Source: WTFY01 sp011523795
GTDB taxonomy: Bacteria; Pseudomonadota; Gammaproteobacteria; UBA4575
DNA length: 64,000 nt
Reading direction: 5' to 3'
NCBI GenBank assembly: GCA_965207475.1
Contig: OZ242278.1
Location: 1 to 64,000, forward strand
Shown here: positions 17,272 to 26,145 of the stretch, piece after piece
How positions within the stretch are numbered: position 1 is the first letter of the stretch
How the letters are laid out: every line of letters starts with the position of its first letter
Notes under the pieces: generated by a model
Database searches by the model: none
Told to the model about the DNA's origin: nothing
Seen by the model: only the letters and a program-made list of their open reading frames with translations
Position numbers and translations under genes: made by a program

Positions 17272-20200
17272 GCTGACGATAACAACCCTAGGTTTCCTAA
17301 CTCTACCTTCCTACAGTTCAGTTTGTCCAAGGATGTAATACGCCACATTCCCCAGTCTGATTCAGTTCCTGAAACACTATGATGGCGCAGAAAAAGGTCT
17401 ATTCTCTTGTCACCACTGCCGCTCATTTTCTGCACTCTGAAGTACGGTGTCTCTGCATGCTCAGGTGCAAATTTATTCATATCTTCAAATATACTCATGT
17501 CCTCACAATACACCATATCATTGATGCATAAATCCAATTCGTAACACCATCCTTCCAACTCAGAAGGCGGCTCTTTTACTACGACCGGTTTTCCTGCACT
17601 GGCACGCTTAGCTGCCTCCAGCATTGTTATAATCTGAAATCGCCTTTCTTTGTTAGTGCCCTCCTGCCCATTATGAAAAATGATCATGTGATGATTGCTG
17701 CCAGACAGGACATATGAGTTGCCTGTCTTAAGGTAAGACTCTGTCATAGATCGCGCAATACGAGCATGCAGGATAGGAGTAGAGGGATTGCCTCTTTTGT
17801 CGAGTACACGAGGTGGTGTCTTATCTAGTTTCGCTTTAATTGCGTTGGATTTTTCTCCTACAAGATTGTTCATTTCCAACCAGTAGAAAAGGGCATCATG
17901 AATAGATTTCTCAACTACCCATGTACCAGTCCCTGGTGTCCAATTCCTGGAAAGTTTGGACAGATACTCAGCTGTCAATTCCTTGCGGCAAGTCACACAA
18001 GGTGTCTGATAGATAATTTTGGCCAGCTCTTTTCCTTTCCAACGAGGCAATGTGCGGTCAGTTGGCTTAAGTTTTTTTGCTTTCGCAGCCCAATGTAACA
18101 GGACTGAGCGCAGGTCCTTATCCAGGATACAGCTACCGCCATCTCCATCTGGTCCAGCTTGTGCAATTTGTTGCACTTCTTTAAGAATATTTAACCTCAT
18201 GCTCTCAATGTTCAGACACTGGTCAAAGTACGATCTTCCATAATTAGTCTCTTCGTGCAAAGCACCCCAGACTCTGCGCTTGGTCATGTGGGATACGACA
18301 GTGGTATTCAACCGATTACTCAAAAGACTGTGCAAGTCATGACTATCCTCCCAGCTTGTAGACAATCTCAAACGATTCTTCTTGATCCAGTCTTCTTTGG
18401 TAGTTCGATGCGGCAAAAACTTCTTATCCTGTTCCTTTTTATAGGCTTCAATCATTGACTTCAGCATGGCCCGGTCAGTAATGGCCACCACAAACGCGTC
18501 CACTGCGTGATGACGATGGTCGTGTCTCGATTTCTCAGACTTTTCTGCTTTGTCCGCACTATATTGCAAAACTTCACCTGTCTCCGTATCAATCTCTTTA
18601 CCTGTTTCTATATAAACACCAGAATCAGGTTTCCGGGGCAAAACGGAATTCAATCCCAGTTTCCGACGAAGCTCACTTGTGGCTGCACCGTTGTTAACGT
18701 CGATTGGCACTGCATATTTTTCCAACATCTTTTTTGAAGATGTAGCAATGTACCGGGTATCATTGAGTTGTCTATTTACGAAATCACTTTCACTTTCCGG
18801 GCAGTGTGCCTTTTTAAGGAGATTGTTTCGCTTACGGAGATTCTGATCTTTGCCAAATTTTTCCTTGGCGAACTTCTCTATTTGCTTCCATCGATTCTCA
18901 TCATGTCCCCAAGTTTCATAAGGTGTATGCCTTCCTTTTTCATCATTACAGCTGTGGCAACTGACAAGCGTATTCATGTAATTCTGTCTGAAACCTGTGT
19001 ACGGAAGGATATGCTCAACTTCTGCTCCACCAGAAAATAGCTGGCCGATACCGATCAACTTCTGGCAGTAAGGACATTGCTCATCTTGCTCTTTCCACAT
19101 CTTGTATTTTGATCGGTCATCAGGACTGATACGACAGGCAACACCTCCTCGTACTCCCTCCAGGTTGATCCCGATGCTGCCTGTCTTGTAGTGTTTCAGA
19201 ATTTCCTCTTCCGCATCTTCGTTTCGTTTCCTGTTCTGCTTTTGCTGGCTTGCAATCTCAGCACGGTGCCTTTTTGAAGATTTCATCTCCCGTGCCATCT
19301 CAATACGGATAATGGCTGGCTTGCCATAACGCTTCACAATTGAATTAACTACCCGGCGTATTTCATAAAGTGCTTTCTGCACGGTCGGATTTGCTACATT
19401 CGGGACATCCTCAACTTTCAACAGATACCCTTCATTAGTAGCTTTCTGTATCTTAGTAATGCTTTCAATTTGTCCAATTTGTTTTACTGCTGCATAAAGG
19501 TCCATACCATTACGCAGATGAGGGAGTAATTCGTTGACAGCCTTAAGACTGTACTTACCATAACCATCTTCCAACTGTTCGTTCATGGCAAGTCCCAAAG
19601 CACCCTTTTCATGGTTACGATTAGGAAGATAGGAAGGAAACTTCCAGTACTTAACAAGTCTGTCATACAACGCTTTTTTATTGTGCATGGTATGCAGATC
19701 TTCAACTAATTTAATCTGCTTTTCCTTACCTAATTTCTGCCATTGTCGAATGTCAATTGAATGGCTGATGGCTTGAGCCGTTCGATTCCCGATGAGTCCA
19801 TTTTTCCCTGCACCGTCATCACGATTCTCGCCGTAATTTAGATTCTTGACCTTTACATCTAGTGCCCTAGCAACTTCTTTCCACGAGATACGCCCCTGCT
19901 TGTTTAATCTCTCTGGATCATCAGCTAAGTTCGTCAACTGCTCTCGTTGCTCTGCACTTAACGGTTTTTCACCGATCTGTATGTTGTTGATGACCTGAAG
20001 GGTCCGGAATTCCTGAAATTCCAGCCGCATCACAGTTGTGCGTTTCTTTTTTGGATAGATGCTACAGTTACCTACTGTACTCTTTTGCAATTGAAGCGGG
20101 CGTTGATCGAAAATTGCATTTTTTATCCCAATAAATTCATCTTCAGAAAAATGGTGAAAAGAATGTTGCTTTTCCCATATAGCATCAAATTCCTTTTCAT

Positions 20201-21011
20201 ACATTTCGCGGCTGGCACGAAATTCCAATTTCTCAATAACAGTTTCACCTCTACGGGTTTTAGACCTTTCAAACTGAAACAGCGTGATGCGATGAGGAGG
20301 TATTTGCTTAGCCTGCGATGCCTGCCAAATAAACTGGCCAAGGGTACGGTTGCCAAGCTTTTGACCTAACTCGTCAATCGCCGCTAAAACATGACCCGTT
20401 TCTCTCTTCTCCTCCCCACTCAGGGTGTCCTGATCATCTTTAGGTGTTATGAGGTTTAAAGACTTAATCAGTTCAATATACTTTGCGCCCCGATTACTGA
20501 AATACCCGCGTCTGCGTTGCAAATGAAGTAGCAATCTACCAAACTCGTGAGGCTCCAGTTCTTCTACCAAAGAAAAATTTCGCGTGGCATAAGGAGAGCA
20601 GTACGCTTTATCAGTAACAGACCATGCCTTGGACTGGGGTTTGCCAAGTTTGCGCTCGGCATATCTTCGATCGATTTCATTAAGCACTTTTTCCGGATTT
20701 GCTTGGTAGTCCTGAGGCAGCAAACTTTTATTCAGAAGTATGTTTACAAGTTTTTTACGACGTTCTTTGTAATATGCTCGACGGTTGCGGGCACCACGTG
20801 CCTCACGGCGTTTTTGATTTTTTGGGACCCGTGTTTTGGCCTCCAGCATCTCCAAAAATATGCGGGAGTTCAAAGCGCGCAATGAAACCGGCTGATAGCC
20901 AGCATAAATTCCTTGATGGTTGCCTGCCTCTAGCTTGCAATCAACGACTGCCCAGCCGATTGAATTTGGACCTACATCCAAACCAAGAATGTAGGGAACT
21001 TTGTTTTGCAT
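17268..21011 (-). CDS. cas9: Cas9 RNA-guided endonuclease, type II-C
   Basis: 1247 residues, longer than typical II-C Cas9 (about 980-1100). RuvC-I: GLDVGPNSIGWAVVD with catalytic Asp12. Arginine-rich bridge helix at about 61-90. RuvC-II: IIRIEMAREMK with Glu571. HNH domain at about 643-700, with His667 in AEVEHILPY and Asn689. RuvC-III: HRHHAVDAF with His835 and Asp838. All nuclease residues are present, so it should cut both strands. CPYC (646-649) and CHSC (685-688) flank the HNH core and probably bind zinc. About 400 residues follow RuvC-III, so the extra length is in the wedge/PAM-interacting region. No frameshift. The start codon lies under the divergent tracrRNA promoter. Confidence 0.97.
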   Translation of the reverse strand: MQNKVPYILGLDVGPNSIGWAVVDCKLEAGNHQGIYAGYQPVSLRALNSRIFLEMLEAKTRVPKNQKRREARGARNRRAYYKERRKKLVNILLNKSLLPQDYQANPEKVLNEIDRRYAERKLGKPQSKAWSVTDKAYCSPYATRNFSLVEELEPHEFGRLLLHLQRRRGYFSNRGAKYIELIKSLNLITPKDDQDTLSGEEKRETGHVLAAIDELGQKLGNRTLGQFIWQASQAKQIPPHRITLFQFERSKTRRGETVIEKLEFRASREMYEKEFDAIWEKQHSFHHFSEDEFIGIKNAIFDQRPLQLQKSTVGNCSIYPKKKRTTVMRLEFQEFRTLQVINNIQIGEKPLSAEQREQLTNLADDPERLNKQGRISWKEVARALDVKVKNLNYGENRDDGAGKNGLIGNRTAQAISHSIDIRQWQKLGKEKQIKLVEDLHTMHNKKALYDRLVKYWKFPSYLPNRNHEKGALGLAMNEQLEDGYGKYSLKAVNELLPHLRNGMDLYAAVKQIGQIESITKIQKATNEGYLLKVEDVPNVANPTVQKALYEIRRVVNSIVKRYGKPAIIRIEMAREMKSSKRHRAEIASQQKQNRKRNEDAEEEILKHYKTGSIGINLEGVRGGVACRISPDDRSKYKMWKEQDEQCPYCQKLIGIGQLFSGGAEVEHILPYTGFRQNYMNTLVSCHSCNDEKGRHTPYETWGHDENRWKQIEKFAKEKFGKDQNLRKRNNLLKKAHCPESESDFVNRQLNDTRYIATSSKKMLEKYAVPIDVNNGAATSELRRKLGLNSVLPRKPDSGVYIETGKEIDTETGEVLQYSADKAEKSEKSRHDHRHHAVDAFVVAITDRAMLKSMIEAYKKEQDKKFLPHRTTKEDWIKKNRLRLSTSWEDSHDLHSLLSNRLNTTVVSHMTKRRVWGALHEETNYGRSYFDQCLNIESMRLNILKEVQQIAQAGPDGDGGSCILDKDLRSVLLHWAAKAKKLKPTDRTLPRWKGKELAKIIYQTPCVTCRKELTAEYLSKLSRNWTPGTGTWVVEKSIHDALFYWLEMNNLVGEKSNAIKAKLDKTPPRVLDKRGNPSTPILHARIARSMTESYLKTGNSYVLSGSNHHMIIFHNGQEGTNKERRFQIITMLEAAKRASAGKPVVVKEPPSELEGWCYELDLCINDMVYCEDMSIFEDMNKFAPEHAETPYFRVQKMSGSGDKRIDLFLRHHSVSGTESDWGMWRITSLDKLNCRKVELGNLGLLSSA

Positions 21012-21034
21012 TTTCAGAATTTAGGCATTAGTAT
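21006..21034 (+). promoter_or_regulatory. Predicted tracrRNA promoter, overlapping the cas9 start codon
   Basis: TTGCAT (21006-21011) and TAGTAT (21029-21034) are spaced by 17 bases on the plus strand, placing transcription start near 21041, eight bases before the anti-repeat. The -35 box covers the cas9 start codon (21009-21011), so tracrRNA transcription and cas9 expression could interfere. Predicted from sequence only. Confidence 0.55.
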
Positions 21035-21040
21035 GCAGGG

Positions 21041-21146
21041 CATTATATAGTGTATCTGAACTGAGCCTGCTCGTTTTTTACAACAAAATTCTAGCAGGAT
21101 ATGTCTTTTATGACTAAACCTTAACGCCTCTCAATGGGGCGTTTTC
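21041..21146 (+). ncRNA. tracrRNA of the type II-C system
   Basis: Bases 21049-21084 form a full-length 36-base anti-repeat. The first 21 bases (AGTGTATCTGAACTGAGCC...) are an exact reverse complement of the 3' part of the repeat; the remaining 15 pair with mismatches and wobbles but end in TTTACAAC, which pairs with the ATTGTAG start of the repeat. That gives lower stem, bulge and upper stem as in other II-C duplexes. The tail contains small hairpins and ends with an 8-bp stem at 21123-21143 followed by TTTTC, a plausible terminator. The opposite orientation would run straight into cas9 with no terminator, so I prefer plus. Confidence 0.8.
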
Positions 21147-21635
21147 AGTTTTAGACAACTTGGATGTTAGAGGCTACCCTTTCTGGTGCCACACTGGATA
21201 CGAATCTGGCAAACCATGCAGCCTTCAATGCCGCATACTGACTGGGCTATTAGCCCTCCTCAGAAATCATCACAAGTCTTTCTCAGGCTCTGATACATTA
21301 ACCCCTTTCAATCCAGTATGCTGACCAAGTCTTGAGAATACCCAAAGCAAATAGGCTGTTCAGGAGGTAACTGAATTAGTTCGGTGATTTAACCGGACAG
21401 CAGTGTTTTCCTACCGATTTGCCAAAGTAAACAGCCACACGTACTTGTGTCCGCAGACCTCGCACAGCCGTTGCCGGGTGGAATATAGAATTTAGTATAT
21501 AGCTAACTGATTATAATAAATAAATAATTTTTTTAAATCAGTATGTCCCACTTAAGGTGGGTCTCTACCGGCCCATTGTTTGAGCAATTATCTGCACAAC
21601 TTGGACACGTCTGGTGTTAAGTGTAAGTTAGGAAA
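21147..21635. other. Intergenic region, no gene seen
   Basis: About 490 bases between the tracrRNA terminator and the sugar-binding protein gene. All frames are short and lack family motifs. A CCCAC-TTAAG-GTGGG hairpin near 21545 lies downstream of the minus-strand gene and could help terminate it. Confidence 0.4.
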
Positions 21636-22667
21636 TCAAGGAACCTGGCCCCAGCACTTCTTCAGAGCCTCCTCACTGGAGATGGACGGAATGCCAGGAA
21701 CCGGGATGTCGGTGACTAGCGTCACACCCGTATCACTGAACTCCAGACCGGGTGTGTGCTCTGGCTTTCTGCCCGTTTTGACGAACTCGACCACGGCCTT
21801 GACGCCGAGCGACGCCATCCTGATGGGGTACTGCATCGCGGTTGCGCCGATCACCCCAGCGGCGACGTCGCGCACCCCACGGCAGCTACCGTCAACCGTC
21901 ACAATCGTCACGTCCTTCTCCATGCCCAGCGCCATGAGCGCCGCATGGGCACCAGTCGCCGCTGGCTCGTTGATCGCGTAGACTACATCAATTCCCGGGT
22001 GCATGCGCATCAGAGTATACATGGCGGCCCGTCCGCCTTCCTTCGTACCCCACGTGCTAGCACTGCCAACGATACGGGGGTCGTCCTCATCGTGCTTCTT
22101 CCCCTGGTCACGGATGTCGATGCCGAAGCCCCGGAGAAACCCCTGATTGCGCTGCACGTCCACCGTGATCTGTGCTTCGTACCCGTCCAGCGTGGCAATC
22201 CGTGCACGTTTCGCCGAATCCCCCAGCCTCGCCATCGCCCACAGGCCGATCAGTTCACCGGCTCTGAAATTGTCGGTCGCGAAAGTCGCATCCACTGACC
22301 CTGGCAGGTCGAAAGGAGTGTCGAGTGCAACCACCATAGCACCGGCTTTCCGCGCCCTGGCGACGACATCCTCAAGCACCGCAGGGTCCGAGGGCGTGAT
22401 TAGGATTCCCTTCGTCCCCGCGTTTACGAGACTCTCTATCGCCTCTATCTGCGTCCGAGTGTCCCCGTCGTAGGCGCCCGAGAAGGTGCGCAGCTCGACA
22501 CCGAGCGAATCGGCTTTCTCGAACGCCGCCTGTTTCATAGTCACAAAAAACGGGTTGGTGTTGGTCTTTACGATCAGCCCGACGATCGGTTCGGCGGCTA
22601 GGCCGGGAGAGGCGGATAACACACATGCCAGTACCAGGGCAGAAAAGAGAAGGTTCAGGGGGGTCAT
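21636..22667 (-). CDS. Sugar ABC transporter periplasmic binding protein (peripla_BP_4 / ribose-type)
   Basis: 343 residues with a Sec signal peptide ending LAAEP. The first beta strand (PIVGLIVKTNTNPFFVTMKQ), the loop GILITPSDPAVLEDVVARA, the DTPF block and VVYAINEPAATGAHAALMALG are classic for type I sugar-binding proteins (RbsB/FrcB-like). It would capture a sugar or sugar-like ligand for an ABC importer, but no permease or ATPase gene accompanies it in the window. The frame is open for another 220 codons upstream, but that is a shadow of the opposite-strand cytochrome fragment; the ATG at 22667 gives the signal peptide directly. The ligand cannot be read from sequence. Confidence 0.88.
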   Translation of the reverse strand: MTPLNLLFSALVLACVLSASPGLAAEPIVGLIVKTNTNPFFVTMKQAAFEKADSLGVELRTFSGAYDGDTRTQIEAIESLVNAGTKGILITPSDPAVLEDVVARARKAGAMVVALDTPFDLPGSVDATFATDNFRAGELIGLWAMARLGDSAKRARIATLDGYEAQITVDVQRNQGFLRGFGIDIRDQGKKHDEDDPRIVGSASTWGTKEGGRAAMYTLMRMHPGIDVVYAINEPAATGAHAALMALGMEKDVTIVTVDGSCRGVRDVAAGVIGATAMQYPIRMASLGVKAVVEFVKTGRKPEHTPGLEFSDTGVTLVTDIPVPGIPSISSEEALKKCWGQVP

Positions 22668-22871
22668 CGCGTTGCCCCAGGTGATGCGTGACCGTTGAAT
22701 CTGGAGTTTCCACACGCCATCCGCCAGTTGCTCACCAAAAACGTGCCAGGAGTCAATGGCGGGGCGGTAACGATTTTTCATTAAATCGTGTCTGTTGTTA
22801 GCTTGCCGACCCATGTATTGAATGCTACCAGCGTGTCCTCTCAAAGGCCATCTTCCTGAATTCTTGGCCAG

Positions 22872-23399
22872 TTGGGCAAAATGAGCTTGAGTAGACCGAC
22901 CATGATCACCTGGAAAAATTGTTGGTTTATGCCGCAGGCCAAGACATTTGTCATGGGACGTCACGGCATGCGCCAGCACCCCGGCATCGCAAAGCCCAGG
23001 GATGCGCAGCAGGGCCTCGCCAGACTCGGGCTCTCCCGGGTCATGCCGGGGTGGATGAGCCGCTGGCTCAGCGACCCGGCCGTGCCTGCCTGGATGACTG
23101 TCGGGGAGGCACGCCTGCCCATGCATGCCGATGCGGACCCCGCCATGGCCATCGACTGCGGCAGTTGTCACGGCGAACATAACCTCGATACCGTCCGTGC
23201 CGCAGTCGAGGCCTGTGCATCCTGCCACATGCCAAAACTTGAACACCGCAGGCAGGTGCGCACCACCCACAACCAGAACGACAACCTGCGGCCCAACGAG
23301 AAAATGATACGGACCGTCTGCCTGGACTGTCACAGCCTCGGCTTTTCACTGGATGCGCTTGCCGATGCCGGGAGGCAGACGACCCACGCCCCCCCGCTA
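22872..23399 (+). pseudogene. Fragment of a multiheme c-type cytochrome
   Basis: This frame contains three haem-binding motifs in about 70 residues: CGSCH, CASCH and CLDCH, within a block RLPMHADADPAMAIDCGSCH and, further on, NEKMIRTVCLDCH. The region starting FVMGRHGMRQHPG resembles the inside of octahaem/HAO-like multiheme proteins, not an N-terminus; there is no signal peptide, which a c-type cytochrome needs. The similarity stops near 23380 and the frame then reads into unrelated sequence. I interpret it as an internal piece left by deletion on both sides. It is GC-rich compared with the CRISPR locus to the left. Confidence 0.6.
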
Positions 23400-23404
23400 C
23401 TTGG

Positions 23405-23992
23405 TTGGGTGTTCACACAATCCGGCATTTACTGTTCGCACCGTTCGCACTGCTGCTTGCCGCCCTGGCGCTGACTGCAGAGGCGCAGAACCGCCATCCC
23501 CCCGAGACTGCCACGATGAGCCACAGCGCCAACCATATTTCCCTGCGGGCTCCTGACAGGCCGCCCCTGCCGATTTATTTCCTGTCGCAAAAGGTCCAGA
23601 TCCTCCCCCATCCGGGCTCCACGACATGGGACCATACGAATAGTAACCCTTGTATAGTGCCCAATGCGGTGCTTGCCGTGGTACCCAGGATGTACGGCAA
23701 CGGACATCTCGGCCAAACGATCAGCTTGCCGATGCGCACCTGCGGTTCACATACCGTCGGAGAGACGTTCCGGATGACCTGGCTCGGCGATAGCAGCAAG
23801 GCTTGGCGGAGGTGCGAGTCTACACCCCACGGTGAGAGGTGCAGCCTCCATCGCACAGGTACCGGAACACCGGCCCGCGCGTACTTCTCGTTTGACCTCG
23901 GCCCCAACTGTGAGGGGAATTCGGTGGTTACAACGGAGATGGGCCTTGTTCAGGGGGCCACGCACTGCTGGACCGATGTGACGATTCAATGA
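23405..23992 (+). CDS. Hypothetical exported protein
   Basis: 195 residues from a TTG at 23405, starting with a convincing signal sequence (TIRHLLFAPFALLLAALALT, cleavage near AEA). The mature part has no membrane segment and six cysteines that could form disulfides (CIVP, RTCGSH, RRCES, ERCSL, PNCEG, THCWT). I recognise no family. The frame is open upstream into the cytochrome fragment, so the true start is uncertain and the gene may itself have been joined there by a deletion. The gene that follows also encodes an exported haem protein, but about 120 bases separate them and a shared operon is only possible. Confidence 0.5.
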   Translation: MGVHTIRHLLFAPFALLLAALALTAEAQNRHPPETATMSHSANHISLRAPDRPPLPIYFLSQKVQILPHPGSTTWDHTNSNPCIVPNAVLAVVPRMYGNGHLGQTISLPMRTCGSHTVGETFRMTWLGDSSKAWRRCESTPHGERCSLHRTGTGTPARAYFSFDLGPNCEGNSVVTTEMGLVQGATHCWTDVTIQ

Positions 23993-24114
23993 GGGGGCAT
24001 GTGCGCTCTTCAACCGGCTCCATGCGCCCGCCCGCCGGAGACCGTGATCGAGGCCTTGGCACCGCACACGAATTTCAGTGACAATGCGGTTGTGTGCCGG
24101 ATGGAGGGAGAATC

Positions 24115-24678
24115 ATGAAACGAATTGCAGTGGCGGTCGGGTTCTTGTGGAGTGTTGGCGTGGCCATGACAGCCGCATGGGCCTCCGAGGGAGTTTCGTA
24201 CGCGAAGGTCGCGGACATGCTGTACCAGGTGATGTCGGCCAACCGTGAGGTCTACACCCGTGTCGTGGTCCAGCGCCTTACCGTGGACGAGAAAATCCTG
24301 ACTGCCTCGGAGCACTTTGAGGACGATGCCGGCCTGCCACTGCCCTCACAGATGTTTCGGTTCGTGTCCGAGGCAGTGCTGGACAACACGGAAGACTTCT
24401 CCTATTCACTGTTGTCCCTGCATCCCATCAACAAGAAGAACGGTCCTGCCACGGACCTGGAGCGTCAGGGGCTTGAGTATGTGGCCGATAACCCGGGAGA
24501 AAACTTCTACGGCGAAGAGGAGCTTGGCGGTGAGCGTTATTTCAGTGCGGTGTACCCCGATTATGCTGTGGTCGAAGCTTGTGTCCAGTGTCACAACAAC
24601 CATAAGGACTCCCCACGTACTGACCTCGAGCTAGGTGAAGTAATGGGTGGCATCGTCATTCGTATCCCGATGGACTGA
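24115..24678 (+). CDS. Tll0287-like haem domain protein (DUF3365), exported
   Basis: 187 residues with a signal peptide (cleavage near WASEG, residue 25). A single haem-binding motif CVQCHNNH lies near residue 160, preceded by YFSAVYPDYAVVEACVQCH and followed by LGEVMGGIVIRIPM, the standard DUF3365/Tll0287-like layout (a PAS-like fold carrying one c-type haem). The N-terminal half includes LSLHPINKKNGPATDLERQG, also typical. Such domains are thought to sense redox state or gas ligands in the periplasm. It is stand-alone here, not fused to a kinase or cyclase. The start at 24115 follows a GGAGGGAG ribosome site. Confidence 0.85.
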   Translation: MKRIAVAVGFLWSVGVAMTAAWASEGVSYAKVADMLYQVMSANREVYTRVVVQRLTVDEKILTASEHFEDDAGLPLPSQMFRFVSEAVLDNTEDFSYSLLSLHPINKKNGPATDLERQGLEYVADNPGENFYGEEELGGERYFSAVYPDYAVVEACVQCHNNHKDSPRTDLELGEVMGGIVIRIPMD

Positions 24679-24885
24679 CAGCATTACTCACCTATGCTGG
24701 CATTTACAACAGAGATTTTTCCTTCATTTGGAGGTGGAAGCTGATGTGTCACCATACAACATACCATGCCTTTGAGTGTGACTGTATTACGCTTTTACCT
24801 GACTTCGCAGTGTAAAGAGGATAATAAACGTTAGTCGATTGCGCGTGTTTAGACTGACTTGGGAATGCTGTGCACGTCAGCGATC

Positions 24886-24915
24886 TTGGATGCTAGTGCC
24901 AAAACCTGATATAAT
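24886..24915 (+). promoter_or_regulatory. Strong sigma-70-type promoter for a short transcript
   Basis: TTGGAT (24886-24891) and a perfect TATAAT (24910-24915) are separated by 18 bases. Transcription would start near 24922. No protein gene follows; a strong terminator lies about 40 bases further on. Confidence 0.6.
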
Positions 24916-24921
24916 TCTCGC

Positions 24922-24982
24922 GTTCGTGAAGTAATACTCCTTGCCAGAAGTTAAGGCCTGTACGAAGTACAGGCCTTTTTAT
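24922..24982 (+). ncRNA. Candidate small RNA (about 60 nt) with its own promoter and terminator
   Basis: The transcript predicted from the consensus promoter just upstream would carry about 30 bases of single-stranded sequence (GAAGTAATACTCCTTGCCAG region) and then an 11-bp perfect stem with a GAA loop followed by a U-rich tail. This is the layout of a Hfq-type small RNA or of an attenuated leader, but no gene follows on the plus strand. I do not recognise an Rfam family. Confidence 0.45.
24953..24982 (+). terminator. Rho-independent terminator
   Basis: AAGGCCTGTAC (24953-24963), loop GAA, GTACAGGCCTT and then TTTATTTTT: an 11-bp perfect stem with a T-rich tail. It terminates the candidate small RNA and, by symmetry, could also stop minus-strand transcription from the right. 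Confidence 0.85.
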
Positions 24983-25100
24983 TTTTGAGGATTAAATACT
25001 GTAATCGGCAAAAGGCAGCCCGGCACAGGATTCGCGAGATGAGAACAGCATTTGACATCTCGATCCTCCCGCACCGGAACTGTCAAAGTGTGTGCCAGCT

Positions 25101-25604
25101 TCACCGGCGCACAACAAATACCGCCTGTTTTCTTCCATCAAGGCTGTGGAAATGGCCTTGCCCCAGTAAGAGGATCATCCCATATCTATTGGCTTCACGG
25201 CTGCCTGGTATGACACACAGCATTATGAAGGCTGTAATGTAAGCTGCTCCGCTAAATACACGCGCATCTATCATCGTTATAGGAATCCACATCAAAACAA
25301 ACCAGCCGTTTAAATTCATGTCATGCAAACGTTGCACGGTAAGCGTCACACCAGCAAACGCGCTGAAAAGCACAATCAGCAAAAAAGCTATAACTATGAC
25401 AGTGGAATAAATATCAGCAAATGAAAAAAAATCCCTCCAATGATAATGATCCGAATAATCATGCTTAGTGGTAGGGTCCAGGATATAGAGCAGAGAAATG
25501 GCAAATATCTCGATTGCCACTAGCAACAAGATTGCCTGGATATAGCTCTTTCTGTTTCTTCGGCCGGAAAATGTAAACCAGTACCTTGTAGCGGGGAGTG
25601 TCAT
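25101..25604 (-). CDS. DUF805 family membrane protein
   Basis: 167 residues. The N-terminal YWFTFSGRRNRKSYIQAILL, the central VQRLHDMNLNGWFVLMWIP and the C-terminal PGSREANRYG are the three conserved blocks of DUF805 inner-membrane proteins. Four hydrophobic helices are visible (about 20-42, 65-88, 105-118, 122-137). The function of the family is not established. It stands alone with no obvious operon partner. The tail after the PGSREANRYG block is slightly longer than usual. Family call is firm. Confidence 0.88.
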   Translation of the reverse strand: MTLPATRYWFTFSGRRNRKSYIQAILLLVAIEIFAISLLYILDPTTKHDYSDHYHWRDFFSFADIYSTVIVIAFLLIVLFSAFAGVTLTVQRLHDMNLNGWFVLMWIPITMIDARVFSGAAYITAFIMLCVIPGSREANRYGMILLLGQGHFHSLDGRKQAVFVVRR

Positions 25605-25884
25605 TGCGGTTGATGGATGCCAACAATAAAATTGATATCAAGTGAATAGTTTACTCTCTCAAACGCCCATATTTCCAACAGAATCTTGCTGTGCGACCCG
25701 TGTGACAAGTTGAAAAGCAACCTCTACACGCTGTCTGGTTTACGAAAACAGAACAAGAAGTTAGGATTTATGGGCTCATAACCAAGATTTTGATTGAATC
25801 AGTATATTTCAATAGCTTAAACTGCATGTAAAGCAATAAGATTTGCTTATAACCAATGCTGGTTGAGGGGCAGGAGGTTATGAT
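25605..25884. other. Intergenic, AT-rich
   Basis: No gene seen. It holds the upstream region of the DUF805 gene and of the interrupted small ORF at 25885; a good CAGGAGG ribosome site at 25871-25877 belongs to the latter. Confidence 0.4.
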
Positions 25885-26145
25885 ATGAGCGAAAGTAAAA
25901 AGCTGAATGGCAGTGTGGGCTTGCTTGCAAAAGCAATGAAGCAAGTATTCACAGAAGCTGTATAGGGTGCTGTTGAGCCAATCCATGAAGAATTGAAAGG
26001 AATCAAATCAGAACTACCAATGAAAACATTGCAGTCACAATTTGCCGAGCAAGATAGAAAAATGAATGGAAATGGTTTATCTGGCCAATTACAGGGAATG
26101 GAATTGCACACTCCATTTTGGGGTACTAAGGATATAGTTCCTTTT
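25885..26145 (+). pseudogene. Small charged helical ORF interrupted by an in-frame amber codon
   Basis: An ATG at 25885 with an excellent ribosome site (CAGGAGG) opens MSESKKLNGSVGLLAKAMKQ, reaches TAG at 25963-25965 after 26 codons, and continues in the same frame as GAVEPIHEELKGIKSELPMK and a further charged helical segment. The amphipathic heptad-like pattern suggests a small coiled-coil protein. The later part is fused in frame to sequence that resembles a REP-like repeat and then the lipoprotein signal sequence at 26146. I read it as a small gene killed by a nonsense mutation and joined to the lipoprotein by rearrangement. Confidence 0.45.
26114..26137 (+). repeat. REP-like motif, single copy
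   Basis: TTTTGGGGTACTAAGGATAT and the following AGTTCC differ at only a few positions from the inner half of the inverted repeat at 27199-27225 (TTTGGGGCACTAGGTATATA, then ATTCC). It lies immediately before the lipoprotein start and may mark a recombination point. Confidence 0.5.

Noticed and set aside
21012..21084. tracrRNA read on the minus strand toward cas9
   Set aside because: It would pair perfectly next to the spacer but then enters cas9 within 40 bases with no terminator, whereas the plus direction has both promoter and terminator. Not fully excluded.
22668..23333. 220-codon upstream extension of the sugar-binding protein frame
   Set aside because: It overlaps the haem-motif frame on the other strand and would hide the signal peptide. 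One stretch faintly resembles a proprotein-convertase P domain, but the match is too weak.
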